Positions 22,998 to 35,382 are shown, numbered from the stretch's first letter. The stretch is DNA of 64,000 bases from Bathymodiolus brooksi (GCA_963680875.1 OY804579.1:78667095-78731094), one strand, 5' to 3'. Numbers and translations: made by a program. Notes: generated from the sequence alone by a model not told the origin.

Positions 22998-25339
22998 TTA
23001 AAAAGGAGCTTCAATAGTCGTAGTGTTACCTTGTCTCGTAAGGAAAATCTAGGGATAGACGTAAGACATGTGTATAAGCGTGTGTAGATGGTACATATAT
23101 ACTTTAATATTATAATTTGACAGCAATCTAACTCAGCAATTTTTAATATATTGTATAGGATAATGAAGAATTCATTATACAGTCACAGGAAATAAAGTAT
23201 ATTATATAAACGTCTAGAAGCAAGTGACAACCATACAATATATCTGTATTATATATTATATATTATATATTATATATATAGATGCCATTTCTTCAATTTT
23301 CCTCAAATTTCACTCCCAAACGCATATTGTTGTAATGTCTTTCTTCATAATTTTCATATATTTTTGTGATTTAGGATTTTTTTAAATTCACGAGTTAAAC
23401 ACACTTCTCGATTTGATCGTGACAAACTACTATATGTACATGTAATCATAGTTAGCATCAATAATTCATATCTGTGTTTATATCTATTAAATTAAAAACT
23501 ATGAATCCAAAAATTAAAAGACGATTTATGAAGAAAAACTTTGTTTTAAAAATGAATTTGTGAGCGAAATTTTCAACAAAATTGGGAAAGAAATTACATC
23601 CGTGTAAATTTTTTTGAAAAAAAACCGTGTTTTTATATGAAATATATAGGCAACAATCGGAAGTGACGAACAATTATGTCCGCTAACTGTAACTTTGATT
23701 CTGGTACATTATTACCCACCCTATCGTGAAACCTTTCTACATGTAACAGTGTCACGGATTTAACACCAATTTTATCATTGAGATAATGATCTTGTACCAT
23801 TGTATGACATTTTTATATTGTTTAAGAAGTATCACGATTTACACAAATTTAAATCTGAATTAAAGTGTAACTAATTGTCCCCTACTTGGATTCCTAAATG
23901 CATACAGCAGACGGTTTTTTTGTTTTTGTTTTTTGTAAAATTTAGTTCGTTCTCTGGTCTAATTTACATTCAATACCATTAAGAACTAATCGTTCAATGT
24001 ATTCAAGGCACAGTGAATCATGCAGTCAACGTTGGTGAAAAGTTAATTTTATCTCCCATGGAATTCAATAAAACGCTCCTGAATGTTAAACAAGTTTTTA
24101 TGGAGAAAGGATCAAACATTGAAGGTCTTTGTAATAAATAACTATGACCCATTTCGTGGAGAATTTTGTTTGACACCTAAATTATTTTAATAGCATAATT
24201 GAATATTGCAACATACAATTGCGAGTTAATGGTGAATAGTTAGAAAAATCCTTAACACTTATTTCGGGCACAATTCAACGGCGGGCAGACGCTTGCATAA
24301 TGCTCTTTTTTCGTTTCTTTCATTTGCTTCTCTCGTTGGAAAAAAAATATACCCTCCTGCTGTGTGTTTTAATTATCTTTGTCGTTGTTTTTTATTTTTA
24401 TTTTTTTTGGGGGGGGGGGCTAAATTTCAATGAGTTGTGTAATACCACTCATGGATTATTACATTATAACAAGATAACAAGATCTGTTGTTGAAAGTGGC
24501 GTTAAACTCTTTCTCTTCCAAGTATCATTTTCTCTCTTTGTAGCAACCAACTTATAATTTTGTACGTCATATTCACCATTTTTACACTATTGATTACTTC
24601 AGTTATTTTTTTAAGACTCCTTTCTTCTCTCTTATATAAGTTACACACAGTGGTATGTCCATTTAATATATTAAACTTCAATGTAATATATTATGTTAAT
24701 TTAGTATAAAAACGAGTTACATTAACATGTGTTTTAATAAGTCAGAATGAAAATACTAAATGAAATTAAATTTTATACCCTTATCAATATTTTCGGTTTT
24801 ATAATATTTGATTCCATGCCAAATTACAATCAATATTTCTAAACTTGTCAACGCTGACCTATTGAATAGAAGACCAAATTTTTTAAACACTGGGTGTACG
24901 AAATCAAGCCTTTTGAATTATTTGGTTTGGTCAGATATAATCTGATATATCCAGCAACGTCATGGCTTTTTATAAAGCAGGATTTGTGAATAGAAACACC
25001 GTCTTTAATAAATTAGAATTTTATCTTTCGAGTATTCATTATTTATCTGTGCTTTCAAAAACTTGAAAAATTATATATATCTTTGACTTAAAATGTTTGA
25101 TTAAAATCAAAGTGGTTAGACTGTCAAACAAGATTCTTATTGATCTATGACAAACAAGCAAAAAAAAAAGTCAGAATAAATATTGAAAAAAATATATTCC
25201 CTCGAAAATTAATAATTTTTTGTTGAAAAATAAATAAACTTGTTTTTTTTCCATGAGAGCTTTTGGCTTAGAATCACCCCCCTTTTTAACTTTCCGTTTA
25301 CATCTTTATTTTCAATAAAAATTCCTTTGTTATTTCTAT
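22998..25339. other. About 2.3 kb without gene or firm repeat
   Basis: TA-rich microsatellite near 23250-23281, a G-run near 24410, and a scrap of SINE tail (GTTGAAAGTGGCGTTAAACT) near 24488. The ORFs at 23458-23673 and 24300-24557 are low complexity. Confidence 0.4.
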
Positions 25340-25478
25340 TATATGTGATAAAGTTTGTCAGTGACTTGCGGCAGGTCGGTGGTTTTCTCCGGGTACTCCG
25401 ATTTCTTCCACCAATAAAACTGACCGCCACGATATAACTGAAATATTGTTGAAAGTGGCGTTAAATACCATGAACCTC
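25340..25478 (+). mobile_element. V-SINE (RUDI-like), 5'-truncated
   Basis: Begins at TATGTGATAAAGTTTGTCAG and runs to GGCGTTAAATACCATGAACC. The tRNA head is missing, which fits incomplete reverse transcription. Confidence 0.88.
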
Positions 25479-25548
25479 ACCCCCTTTAATATGTCATGAC
25501 TCTCTCCTTTATTTAACATGTTCATACCCATATTATTATTATTATCAG

Positions 25549-26713
25549 AATCTGAGAGTGATTTACAGGCACAGCTCGATACTTTTCATGAATACTGTTT
25601 AACCTGGAAGCTGAAAGTTAACACTGATAAAACTAAAATTGTCATAGTTGGGAGTGGTCATACACCTCAAAATTTATCTTTTAAATACAATGGCTCCGAA
25701 ATTGAGGTAGTCAAAAACTTCAATTATCTCGGTATTATTTTTAGCAAAGCTAGCAATTTCAATCTGGCAAAAAAACGCTTAGTGGATAAAGCAGTTGTTT
25801 CTATGTATGAAGTACTGAAATTAGGAAGAAAACACAACTTATCTATAAAATGTCTATTGAGTCTTTTCGATAAAATGGTTAAACCAATTTTACTTTATGG
25901 CTGCGAAATATGGGGATTTGGAAACAATGGCGTGTTAGAAAAAGTACACTTAAAATTTTGTAAAATGATTTTGAACCTCAAGACGTCTACTCCGAATTAT
26001 ATGATATATGGTGAATTAGGTAGATATCCGGTATCCGGTCGAAATCGACATTAAAATTAGAATTATTTCTTTTTGGGCAAAAATTATTTGTGGAAAACAA
26101 TCCAAAATATCATGCATTATGTATAGTTTATCACACCATTTGTATTCGCAACACAATTTCGATATTAAATGGATAACATTTTTGGAAAAAATATTAAACG
26201 AAACTGGTTTTTCTAATATATGGCAAACGCAAACTTTCAAAAGCATCGAGTGGCTAAACAAAGTATAAAACAAACATTGTTAGACCAGTTTTTACAGGAT
26301 TGGAATTCGTCAGTCCATAATTCCCCTAAAGCATTTAATTATAGAATTTTCAAAACTGATTTTAAATTTGAAGAATATTTTAATATTTTAGATGAACAAA
26401 ATTCCCTTCTTTTATGTAAATTTAGAACTACAAATCATAAATTGCCCATAGAAAAGGGAAGATGGAGTAATATTCCGAGGGAAAATCGCTATTGCGAACT
26501 TTGTCAAAAGAATCAAATTGGAGACGAATATCATTACATATTTGAATGTACTAATTTAAGCGAAAAACGTACTTCACTACTTCCAAAACATCTAATTGAA
26601 CGTCCCAATATAATAAAATTCAAAAATTTAATGACTAGTGAACGGAAACAAATCCTGCAAAAACTATGTAAATTTATTACATATATAAATATGATAGTTT
26701 GTCCTCCCGGCTA
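25549..26713 (+). pseudogene. Broken C-terminal part of LINE reverse transcriptase ORF
   Basis: The first piece (to about 26054) reads TDKTKIVIVGSG, NFNYLGIIFSKASNF, MVKPILLYGCEIWGF and STPNYMIYGELGRYP, matching the other LINE motif by motif. After a short in-place repeat (ATCCGGTATCCGGTCG near 26025-26042) the frame is lost. A second piece (26220-26714) resumes with FRTTNHKLPIEKGRW and the zinc-knuckle-like CELCQKNQIGDEYHYIFEC. The polymerase palm is absent, so it is inactive. The identity of the zinc motif is by pattern only. Confidence 0.88.
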
Positions 26714-26826
26714 ATTCCATCTGTCGATTTACTGTATTTGTATATATTGTATATAGTTTAATCTGTTCATTTATTTGTAACTTCTCTGTACATGTACTAC
26801 GCACTGTCAGTTTGAGAAATAAAGAT
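25549..26826 (+). mobile_element. Non-LTR retrotransposon (LINE), 5'-truncated, copy 2
   Basis: Same family as 16695-18890. It starts after the RT catalytic box and keeps the thumb and C-terminal part, then a short 3' untranslated region ending GTTTGAGAAATAAAGAT. A V-SINE fragment begins within two bases of that end. Confidence 0.88.
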
Positions 26827-26827
26827 A

Positions 26828-27053
26828 TTACAACTGCCTATGCAATCAGTGCCTATCGCCACTGATGTTGTGAGTTCGAATCTCGATCAGGGCGAGGTGT
26901 ACAACATTATGTGATAAAATTTGTCAGTGACTTGCGACAGGTCGGTGGTTTTTTCCGGGTCCTCCGGTTTCTTCCACCAATAAAACTGACCGCCACGATA
27001 TAACAGAAATAGTGTTGAATGTGGCGTTAAACACCATCAAACAAACAAACAAA
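26828..27053 (+). mobile_element. V-SINE (RUDI-like), head-truncated, fused to LINE 3' end
   Basis: Begins ACAACTGCCTATGCAATCAG, inside the tRNA head, with box B GTGAGTTCGAATCTCGATCA. It ends with GGCGTTAAACACCATCAAAC and a CAAA tail. The junction with the LINE polyadenylation-like end at 26826 is direct. Confidence 0.88.
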
Positions 27054-27298
27054 CTTATTATCCACATAAGAGTAGAGGGCCTGTATATGCAAGCTATTGC
27101 TACCATATAAGATTGTATGGATATATGGACACAAACATGTTAAATAGAGGAAAGAGAGATTAAATAATAAAGTAATTTATTGAAAATAAATGTGTGAATC
27201 GAAAGCTAATAAAGGTGTGTGTGTGGTTCTATTTTGTTTGTTTAATTTCTGATATCCTTCTATCATTCCTGGTTCTACAATTGTCTAGCGCTAAGCAG

Positions 27299-27525
27299 AG
27301 GCGGATCTAGACATTTCCATAAAGGGCCCGTTTTTTTTAAATCGTCGGATTTCAAAACAATTTGTTTTTAAGAAATATCAAAAGATACCGAATCGTAATT
27401 AAAAGCGAAAGTGAGAAAACATGGTAAAAAGAAAAATGTTAAGGACAAAAATGATAATATTCTGTTAAAACACGTTTTTACCTGTCTATAGCTTAGCACA
27501 AGGGGGGGGGGGGGGGGATCCGCCT
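27299..27525. mobile_element. MITE with AGGCGGATC ends
   Basis: Left end AGGCGGATCTAG, right end GGGGATCCGCCT after a run of about 16 G. The ends pair as inverted repeats and resemble the CAGGGGC-type MITE at 13722-13916. No clean target duplication was identified. Confidence 0.6.
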
Positions 27526-27925
27526 ATGTTCAGAATAAAGAAATCATGCGTAAAATGTTATGGGTCTGGACTGGACGTGGTTACAAGGGAGAATCTCGTC
27601 TATTGATACCCTTGGGGAGTCGCATCCTCTAAATTATATTTTCAGTCTTATTTGTTGATATGCGAGTACACCGATTACGTATGGAAGTCGGTCTATTTGT
27701 CATTAATGTCTGTTGAAAATGTCAATGTTCTGTCTCACGTCAGTAATTTTAGCTATAAAATGCAATTTAGTGTAACTTCTTATTAGCTAACTCTTATGTA
27801 TAAAGCACGAGATAGATTGGTTGAACGACAAGACGTTTTTATTACCACTTTACTGGATTGTCTTATATAGCTTAAGTGCTTGGTGATGAAATATTGAAAT
27901 GTGCATTAAATATATATATATAGAC
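27526..27925. other. Non-coding spacer
   Basis: Nothing recognised between the MITE and the satellite. Confidence 0.35.
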
Positions 27926-29109
27926 ACGTACGTGTCATGATGCCGACTGTCACATCAACTTTATACACCTACGTGTTATGATGTCGACTGTCACATCAGC
28001 TTTATATATATATATACGTACGTGTGATGATGTCGACTGTCACATCAGCTTTATATATATACACGTACGTGTCATGATGTCGACTGTCACATCATCTTTA
28101 ATATATACACGTACGTGTCATGATGTCGACTGTCACATCAGCTTTATATATATACACCTACGTGTTATGATGTCGACTGTCACATCAGCTTTATATATAT
28201 ACACGTACGTGTGATGATGTCGACTGTCACATCAGCTTTATATATATACACGTACGTGTGATGATGTCGACTGTCACATCAGCTTTATATATATACACGT
28301 ACGTGTCATGATGTCGACTGTCACATCAGCTTTATATATATACACGTACGTGTCATGATGTCGACTGTCACATCAGCTTTATATATATACACATACGTGT
28401 CATGATGTCGACTGTCACATCAGCTTTATATAAATACACGTACGTGTCATGATGTCGACTGTCACATCAACTTTATATATATACACGTACGTGTCATGAT
28501 GTCGACTGTCACATCAGCTTTATATATACACGTACGTGTCATGATGTCGACTGTCACATCAGCTTTATATATATACACGTATGTGTCATGATGTCGACTG
28601 TCACATCAGCTTTATATATATACACGTACGTGTCATGATGTCGACTGTCACATCAGCTTTATATATATACACGTACGTGTCATGATGTCGACTGTCACAT
28701 CAGCTTTATACACGTACGTGTCATGATGTCGACTGTCACATCAGCTTTATATATATACACGTACGCGTCATGATGTCGACTGTCACATCAGCTTTATATA
28801 TATACACGTACATGTCATGATGTCGACTGTCACATCAGCTTTATATATATACACGTACGTGTCATGATGTCGACTGTCACATCAGCTTTATATATATACA
28901 CGTACGTGTCATGATGTCGACTGTCACGTCAGCTTTATATATATACGCGTACGTGTCATGATGTCGACTGTCACATCAGCTTTATACACGTACATGTCAT
29001 GATGTCGACTGTCACATCAGCTTTATATATATACACGTACGTGTCATGATGTCGACTGTCACATCAGCTTTATACACGTACATGTCATGATGTCGACTGT
29101 CACATCAGT
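27926..29109. repeat. 47-bp satellite with palindromes, about 26 copies
   Basis: The unit carries CACGTACGTG (a perfect 10-bp palindrome), GATGTCGACTGTCACATCA (contains the GTCGAC palindrome and inverted TGATGT/ACATCA), then GCTTTATATATA. The TATA run varies between units and accounts for the length variation. The unit keeps CpGs in an otherwise CpG-poor, AT-rich setting. The ORFs at 27978-28214 and 29087-29395 read through it and are not genes. Confidence 0.97.
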
Positions 29110-29182
29110 TTTCTACATTTACATTGTCCTTTGGTGCCTTTTAAAGTTATGCTACATGTATCTTGTACACATTGTATGTAGC

Positions 29183-29406
29183 CGTAGTCGTGATTGTGGT
29201 AGTTGGATTTATAACTACCTATGCAATCAGTGCATATCACCACTAAAGTTGTCAATTCGAATCCCGACCCGGACCGGACGGGGGAGGGCTGTGTACTCGA
29301 TACCCCATTATGTGATAAAGTTTGTCAGTGACTTGCGACAGGTCGGTGGTTTTCTCCGGTTTCCTCCACGAATAAAACTGATCGCCACGATATAGTTGAA
29401 ATGGCA
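29183..29406 (+). mobile_element. V-SINE (RUDI-like), near full length
   Basis: Head GTAGTTGGATTTATAACTAC, box B CAATTCGAATCCCGACC with a GC-rich insertion (GGACCGGACGGGGGAGGG), normal body, and a shortened 3' end (ATATAGTTGAAATGG). Confidence 0.88.
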
Positions 29407-30339
29407 AATTGCATAATATAGTATCTTCAAATCAACGATTACGTTTTATTTTCAATTTCAAGTATTATTTTATACCAAACTTCAATTTTCGAATCTTATC
29501 TCAGTTTGATCAAAACACATTTTTTTTTACTGAATTATTGTCTTAGAGGGGAAAAAAAAAAGAAAAAGTTTTTTGTTTAGATATGTAAAGGAATTATTTT
29601 GAAATGCAGATAGTTCGTCCATTATTAAATATTCAAACCGTCCAATAAAAGAGTAGTAATTTCATTTGCTATATGCATTTGAAATAAACTGAAGTAAACA
29701 TTGGGTACGTTCACAGCAGCTTCCACTTTAAATTATCCCGGAAAACTCGAATACTCTGACATAACGAAGTAAAATGTTCGGTCCATTAGACTTCGACGCA
29801 ATCTGGTTCGGTTGTATTTTTCTATTCACGATAGGTTTTTTGCACATTCCCTATTTGATTCTAATATTATTCATTTTTATACGTTTATAGGAGTTATATT
29901 TCCATACTACGTGCAAAATTGTATCCCTTTTTTTTATTAGGAATTTGAGTATACTATTCTCATAATTACATGTAGTTGATATTTTAACCTTGTAAAAATT
30001 CAGAAGATAATTTCATAGAAAATAGAAATTTCACAAGGTGTTACAACATTTATTTTTTATACATATTATATTGCTTTTCGGTACAGTATCAATATTATAC
30101 TACCAACATAGAAAATAAAATACTATATTTTTTTTCTTGAGAAATTCGTGAATCATATTTAATCCCCCGTTTCAAGCGTTTCACTTTTGTTTATTCATGG
30201 GGTTGTAATATTAAAATAATAATAAGGTCATGGTTTATATACTGCATGGTATATAATTCAGTTTCTACTTAAATGTATAAGCTGTGTTAGTTTTGAACGG
30301 GATTATGACTGTTTTCAAGGATTTTTCAGTTGCCAGTTT
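29407..30339. other. AT-rich DNA, nothing assigned
   Basis: No coding exon or repeat family is recognised. Confidence 0.4.
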
Positions 30340-30505
30340 TTAAGCGGAGTACCTACAAAACAACCTTCTTGATAGCACCTTCGGTTTTACCTAACATTTA
30401 TCTATCGTAAGGTGAATGACAAACATTATCACATGAAGTTGTATCGAGAACACCTCACCATGGACAGGATTCGAACTTCTTTTAGTCGTGATAAGCACTG
30501 ATTTC
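30340..30505 (-). mobile_element. V-SINE, strongly diverged
   Basis: Recognisable by ATGAAGTTGTATCGAGAACA, CACCTCACCATGGACAGGAT and TTCGAAC. The core is degraded, so this is one of the oldest copies in the window. Confidence 0.6.
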
Positions 30506-30582
30506 CCGCTATTAAATGACATTTAATTTAATGTTTTTTTAAATCATAATTACGTATCCCCTAGGAACACTACAGCGTATGT

Positions 30583-30690
30583 TACTTCACGACCGGAGAG
30601 TGTGGAGGAAGCTGCAGAAGTGAACCGAAAAATGGGAAGGGGGATTTCAGAAGTGGACCGGAAAGTGGGGGAGGAAAGTTCTTTTATAAA
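30583..30690. repeat. Purine-rich degenerate repeat
   Basis: About 30-bp imperfect units of the type AGTGGACCGGAAAGTGGGGG with GGAGGAAGC. A related stretch is at 36009-36180. The minus ORF at 30550-30804 is its translation and is not credible. Confidence 0.55.
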
Positions 30691-31289
30691 CTGACAAGCA
30701 ACAAAGTGTCCTCCCACCACCATCCCTTGTCCCCCGCTCCTATATGCCATTCGTGTCTGATCTAAAAAGATATGCATAAACTTGCATAAATTTGGTCTCG
30801 TCATGCGTATATAACTCGCAGAATGTTAAACGACAATAAATCAATCAACTAATTCAGTCAGCAAACTTCGGATGAATCAGTTGTTCAACTTCTATCGAAA
30901 GGAATCAGACGAGTTGTGACGAGTGTCATTATTCCAGCGTACTTTAAACTAGGCCTAGATATCTTCGTGTTTACTATCACATAGTCCAGTTATCTTGTTT
31001 ATACATCGTAACATGTATCTTGTATGTTTAATTGTTAAATGTATGCACGTGTAATTGTATCCCGGCATTAAATAATAAGTCATTTTTACATAGCTGCACC
31101 TCTAACTGTGTACATCAAACCTGTTCTTCTGCAAGTTGTGCATTGTCTCGTATCTTTTTGCAGTTGAGTGGAGTGTGTTTATGCACCCCCTCCCCCTTTT
31201 AAGCCGTTAATGTGGTAGAATACTGGTTAAGTAGTTAAGATCTTGTGTTATGTTGTATGTCCGTATTTCTTCATTGTTAGTAGTGTGCG
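30691..31289. other. Non-coding DNA, nothing assigned
   Basis: The phrase AATGTTAAACGACAATAAATCAA near 30823 resembles a SINE 3' tail, but the rest is missing. Nothing else is seen. Confidence 0.35.
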
Positions 31290-31460
31290 GGTGTTGTGGT
31301 GTTTAACGCCCCTCTCAACATTATTTCAGTTATATCGTGGCGGTCAGTTTTATTGGTGGAGGGATTGAAGTACCCGGAGAAAACCATCGACCAACCTGCC
31401 GCAAGTCACTGACAAATTTTATCACATAATGCTTTATCGAGTACACCTCGCCATGTGTAC
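31290..31460 (-). mobile_element. V-SINE (RUDI-like), head-truncated
   Basis: Shows GGTGTTTAACGCCCCTCTCA, TTATATCGTGGCGGTCAGTT, ACCTGCCGCAAGTCACTGAC and GAGTACACCTCGCCATG, then stops. Confidence 0.88.
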
Positions 31461-31828
31461 ATGTATCAATTATTTATATACATGTAGTATGTATATACCC
31501 TAAGTGGGTACTCGGTTGGAAAATAATAATATTCTATCTCTCTGTAATAAAATCATTTTTTGGCGTCTGTCGTAAAATATTTTAATACAAATAGGATGTC
31601 TGCAATATTTTTATTGTATAATTTAGTATTTTAAGCCTTCTTCGACTGCCCTGCAAGCCTTTATTTAGTTTTTAAAAATCATTATGTACCAGAATTTAAC
31701 ATTTCCTGTAAAATAATTAAGTTTCTGCTCTCATCATATTTTCTCTCGCTAAATCGTGGCTACAAAATGTATTTTGGACTGCCCAGATATAACGAAATGA
31801 ACGTTGAAGCCCCGGATTTGGGAATGTG
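31461..31828. other. Non-coding DNA, nothing assigned
   Basis: AT-rich, no exon or repeat recognised. Confidence 0.35.
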
Positions 31829-32865
31829 TCTGGTCAGAAAGACAATGATTTTATACCACTGAGGCCCCCGTGATGCTTGGTTTTGTGGTCAGAAAGACAA
31901 TGATTTAATACCACTGAGGCCCTCGTGATGCTTGGTTTTGTGGTCAGAAAGACAATGATGTTATACCACTGAGGCCCCCGTGATGCTTGGTTTTGTGGTC
32001 AGAAAGACAATGATTTAATACCACTGAGGCCCCCGTGATGCTTGGTTTTGTGGTCAGAAAGACAATGATGTTATAACACTGAGGCCCTCGTGATGCTTGG
32101 TTCTGTGGTCAGAAAGACAATGATGTTATACCACTGAGGCCCTCGTGATGCTTGGTTTTGTGGTCAGAAAGACAATGATTTAATACCACTGAGGCCCTCG
32201 TGATGCTTGGTTTTGTGGTCAGAAAGACAATGATGTTATACCACTGAGGCCTCCGTGATGCTTGGTTTTGTGGTCAGAAAGACAATGATTTTATACCACT
32301 GAGGCCTCCGTGATGCTTGGTTTTGTGGTCAGAAAGACAATGATTTAATACCACTGAGGCCCTCGTGATGCTTGGTTCTGTGGTCAGAAAGACAATGATG
32401 TTATACCACTGAGGCCCTCGTGATGCTTGGTTTTGTGGTCAGAAAGACAATGATGTTATACCACTGAGGCCCTCGTGATGCTTGGTTCTGTGGTCAGAAA
32501 GACAATGATGTTATACCACTGAGGCCCTCGTGATGCTTGGTTTTGTGGTCAGAAAGACAATGATTTTATACCACTGAGGCCCCCGTGATGCTTGGTTTTG
32601 TGGTCAGAAAGACAATGATTTAATACCACTGAGGCCCTCGTGATGCTTGGTTTTGTGGTCAGAAAGACAATGATTTAATACCACTGAGGCCCTCGTGATG
32701 CTTGGTTTTGTGGTCAGAAAGACAATGATGTTATACCACTGAGGCCCTCGTGATGCTTGGTTTTGTGGTCAGAAAGACAATGATGTTATACCACTGAGGC
32801 CCTCGTGATGCTTGATTTTGTGGTCAGAAAGACAATGATGTTATACCACTGAGGCCCCTGTGATG
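31829..32865. repeat. 55-bp satellite, about 19 copies
   Basis: The unit runs from TGGTCAGAAAGACAATGAT through TTATACCACTGAGGCCC to CGTGATGCTTGGTTTTG. Variant sites (GATGTTATA versus GATTTAATA or GATTTTATA; GCCCCCG versus GCCCTCG; TTTTG versus TTCTG) recur in blocks rather than at random, so multi-unit segments were duplicated. No open frame extends through it. Confidence 0.97.
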
Positions 32866-33640
32866 ACTTACTTCCCAACACAATGAAGAAACAAATTGGG
32901 ATAACATAAACATCAGATCAGCACACAACTTGTTCCCCCTTAAAATAGGATTATCAATACAAACTGGAATATGAATACAAATGAACACTGAAGAAAATCA
33001 TATTTTACAATAATAAACAAGTCAAAGAAACAACACTCTTTGTTGTTGTTGTTCATCTGATTGTCACAGTGGGAATTCTATATATACTATTATAAATATT
33101 TCACTAAATGGACAATGTTTAGGTAAATTCCAACAATTTCGGTGTTAAAAATGTTCACATATTTTGAAAGAAATAACAGTTATGGATATTATCTGTAATA
33201 TAGACAGAGTAATTAAAGGAACTTAATTATATAAATCTTGTTTTTTAACAATGACATTGGGGTAATCGTTTTATTTATATTTTTCAGTTTATCTTCACAA
33301 ACAAACAAAAAGTATAAAATTCACTACAAATTAATTTATCTTTTTTTAATTATGTAAAAAAATGTTTTTAATAATTTTATTATTCAGCAATGTTTAGATT
33401 TTCAGTGTGTACATGTCTTGAAATGTTTTTTTTTTTTTAATATTATGTAGAAAGATTAACAAATATCTCGACCTAAGAGATACACAAAAGTAATCTTGGT
33501 AAAAAGAACAATGAAGAAAAATTACTGATTTTTCATATAATTTTTTTTTATCTCATGTGAAAAAAAATTGCTGGCTCCAGGAAAAAAAACATACCCCTTC
33601 CTAAAATTTCGATGGTGGGTCCATAAATACTATATCTACT
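32866..33640. other. AT-rich DNA with MITE-like fragment at its end
   Basis: At 33450-33640 a stretch with AAAATTACTGATTTTTCATA, AAAAAAACATACCCCTTCC and GATGGTGGGTCC resembles the repeats at 22320-22515 and 35520-35690. It may be a degraded member of the same MITE family. The rest is unassigned. Confidence 0.4.
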
Positions 33641-33911
33641 GTTCGTGCACTTGTCTATAAATCATTACGTTGTTCCTCTGTTTTAACAAAATCTGAAATT
33701 GGTGTATTTCAAAGTAAACCCTATGCCGCGATAGCTAAGTTGGCCTACATACAACCCCCCGAACAGTGGGTGCGGACAAAAATTCCAGTTTGGTCTTAAA
33801 CATGGTGTACTACATGTTGAAACCGCTGGTAGTGGCTATCTTTTATTTTGAACGAATTAAGTGAATAGATTCGTTATACATGGAATTTCTCTGGTGTGGT
33901 TTTTTTACTTA
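33641..33911. other. Presumed intron start of the LRR gene, otherwise unassigned
   Basis: Lies downstream, on the minus strand, of the splice donor at 33911. A tRNA-like phrase (ATAGCTAAGTTGGC near 33729) is present but has no box B or acceptor stem. Confidence 0.3.
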
Positions 33912-34109
33912 CACTATTTTTATGTCGTTGCGGCTGTCCGGAAATTCCGAGCTGTTCGGTACCCCAGATAATCCAGCATTTGTACAGTTAACAGTGCATT
34001 CTTTATTTGCCGATTTCCAGCATACACATCCCGTGGGGCAGGGGGTAACACAATCTCCCCGTGCCTGTGTCGCACACAGGAATAACACGAATAATCCATA
34101 GAAAAACAT
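33912..34109 (-). CDS. First coding exon of a secreted or membrane LRR protein (partial gene)
   Basis: Read from the ATG at 34109, the peptide starts MFFYGLFVLFLCATQARG, a good signal peptide with a short hydrophobic core and likely cleavage after ARG. Then comes a cysteine-rich segment with the pattern C-x3-C-x3-C-x-C-x8-C-x3-C (DCVTPCPTGCVCW ... ECTVNCTNAGLSGVP). This matches an LRR N-terminal cap, the domain that precedes leucine-rich repeats in Slit, LGR and Toll-like extracellular proteins. The frame runs to AAAATAGT followed by GTAAGT, a strong splice donor. The intron would be phase 2, the phase typical of exons that carry single LRRs. An upstream in-frame ATG at 34181 exists but would bury the signal peptide; 34109 is preferred. 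Later exons would lie at lower coordinates and were not identified. Which LRR protein it is cannot be told. Confidence 0.7.
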
Positions 34110-34181
34110 AACACTTTTTCGCACTGGAATTCTGGGGACACCATATCGGCCGTTAATTCCTTTACATAAAAAATTCAGCAT

Positions 34182-35102
34182 ACTATGATGACAAAACTGT
34201 TCTGTATTTGTGGTCCCCCTCTATGGACACACGTGTATACGGTCATTATTTACAACGATAGAGGATATTTTTACGACGGTCAGTATCTTTGGCACTATGG
34301 AAGAGAACCCTGAAATCAATATACAAATGACATTCATTATCAAATCCGTAAAATTATCATCACCGTTAATGTTCAATAGTTAATATTTATACAGGTAGAT
34401 TAATACCTTCGTCAGGTATTCACAGGTAAAAATATTTGTTTTAAAGCCGATATTTTACATAAAAAAATATTAAAATATTGGAGATGTAATAAAATGTAAA
34501 TATAAAGTATATAATATAATTATCTTACCGTTCTTAATTAAATTTAGTTGAGATGTTATTTCAGAAAATTAGAACATGTCGTTTTCATGTCTTCCCGACC
34601 ACCATTACATTTTGTCAATACCGTTAAAATCACGTGATATAAGTTCTTTGTTGCTGTTTAAATGCCTTTAAAACTTGATAGGTAAGCAAGTAAGCGATCA
34701 CGACCTTGTCCTAGGTTTCATGGCAACCTCGTGACGCTTCCGAACCAGTGGGACACCCCTTTTCAAAAGTTTTGTTTCTCTCATATGGATTATTTTTGGA
34801 ACCAGCATTTTATGTTGCAATGTTTACACCGGGATCCATATTAATATTAAATTCCTTTTATTATTGACTTTGAACAAATATTTATTTAACGACTACTCAT
34901 GTTCAATTATATTTTTCTTATGGAATTTCCTTTTTTATATAGAAGCTTTCCTACCGAAACAAACACATTAAATGTTCTAGTTCTCACAATAACCTTCTGC
35001 CATTCATTCAAAATTTTCGAATGAGCATAGAGAATCTGAAACAAAAATATTGGTTGTGTACAGCTTAATTGGAAGAACAAGAAAACACACATTACAAATG
35101 GA
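34182..35102. promoter_or_regulatory. Presumed upstream region of the LRR gene
   Basis: If the exon at 33912-34109 begins a minus-strand gene, this stretch holds its 5' untranslated region and promoter. I see no unambiguous TATA box or motif cluster. No repeat copy was recognised between 34182 and 35102, which is unusual for this window and consistent with selected sequence. Confidence 0.3.
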
Positions 35103-35382
35103 GGGTCCCGGATGGCTCAATGAGTTAGGTCGTTGGATCTAACAGCTCATACAAGCCTATCACCAATACGGCGTGGGTTCGCGGCCAGGTTTGTAAATTA
35201 CAAAAAGGGTGCACTCGACTCCCAGCCGCAAGTGATAAAGTTTACCAGTTGCTTGCCCACGGTCGGTGGTTCTCTCCGGGTACTCCGGCTTCCTCCACCA
35301 CTAAATCTGGTCGCCATGATATAACTGAAATATTGTTGAAAGTGGCGTTAAACACCAAAAATCAAATCAAATCAAATTAAAT
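35103..35382 (+). mobile_element. SINE type 2, full length
   Basis: The tRNA-like head is GGGTCCCGGATGGCTCAATG with box B GGCGTGGGTTCGCGGCC. The middle is GTGCACTCGACTCCCAGCCG. A second half shared with V-SINEs follows (TCGGTGGTTCTCTCCGGGTA, TATAACTGAAATATTGTTGA, AAAGTGGCGTTAAACACC), ending in a CAAAT repeat tail. It is a chimera: a different tRNA head on the V-SINE 3' half. Confidence 0.88.

Noticed and set aside
33721..33800. tRNA-like phrase ATAGCTAAGTTGGC
   Set aside because: No box B or pairing stems follow, and no other copy in the window supports a SINE.
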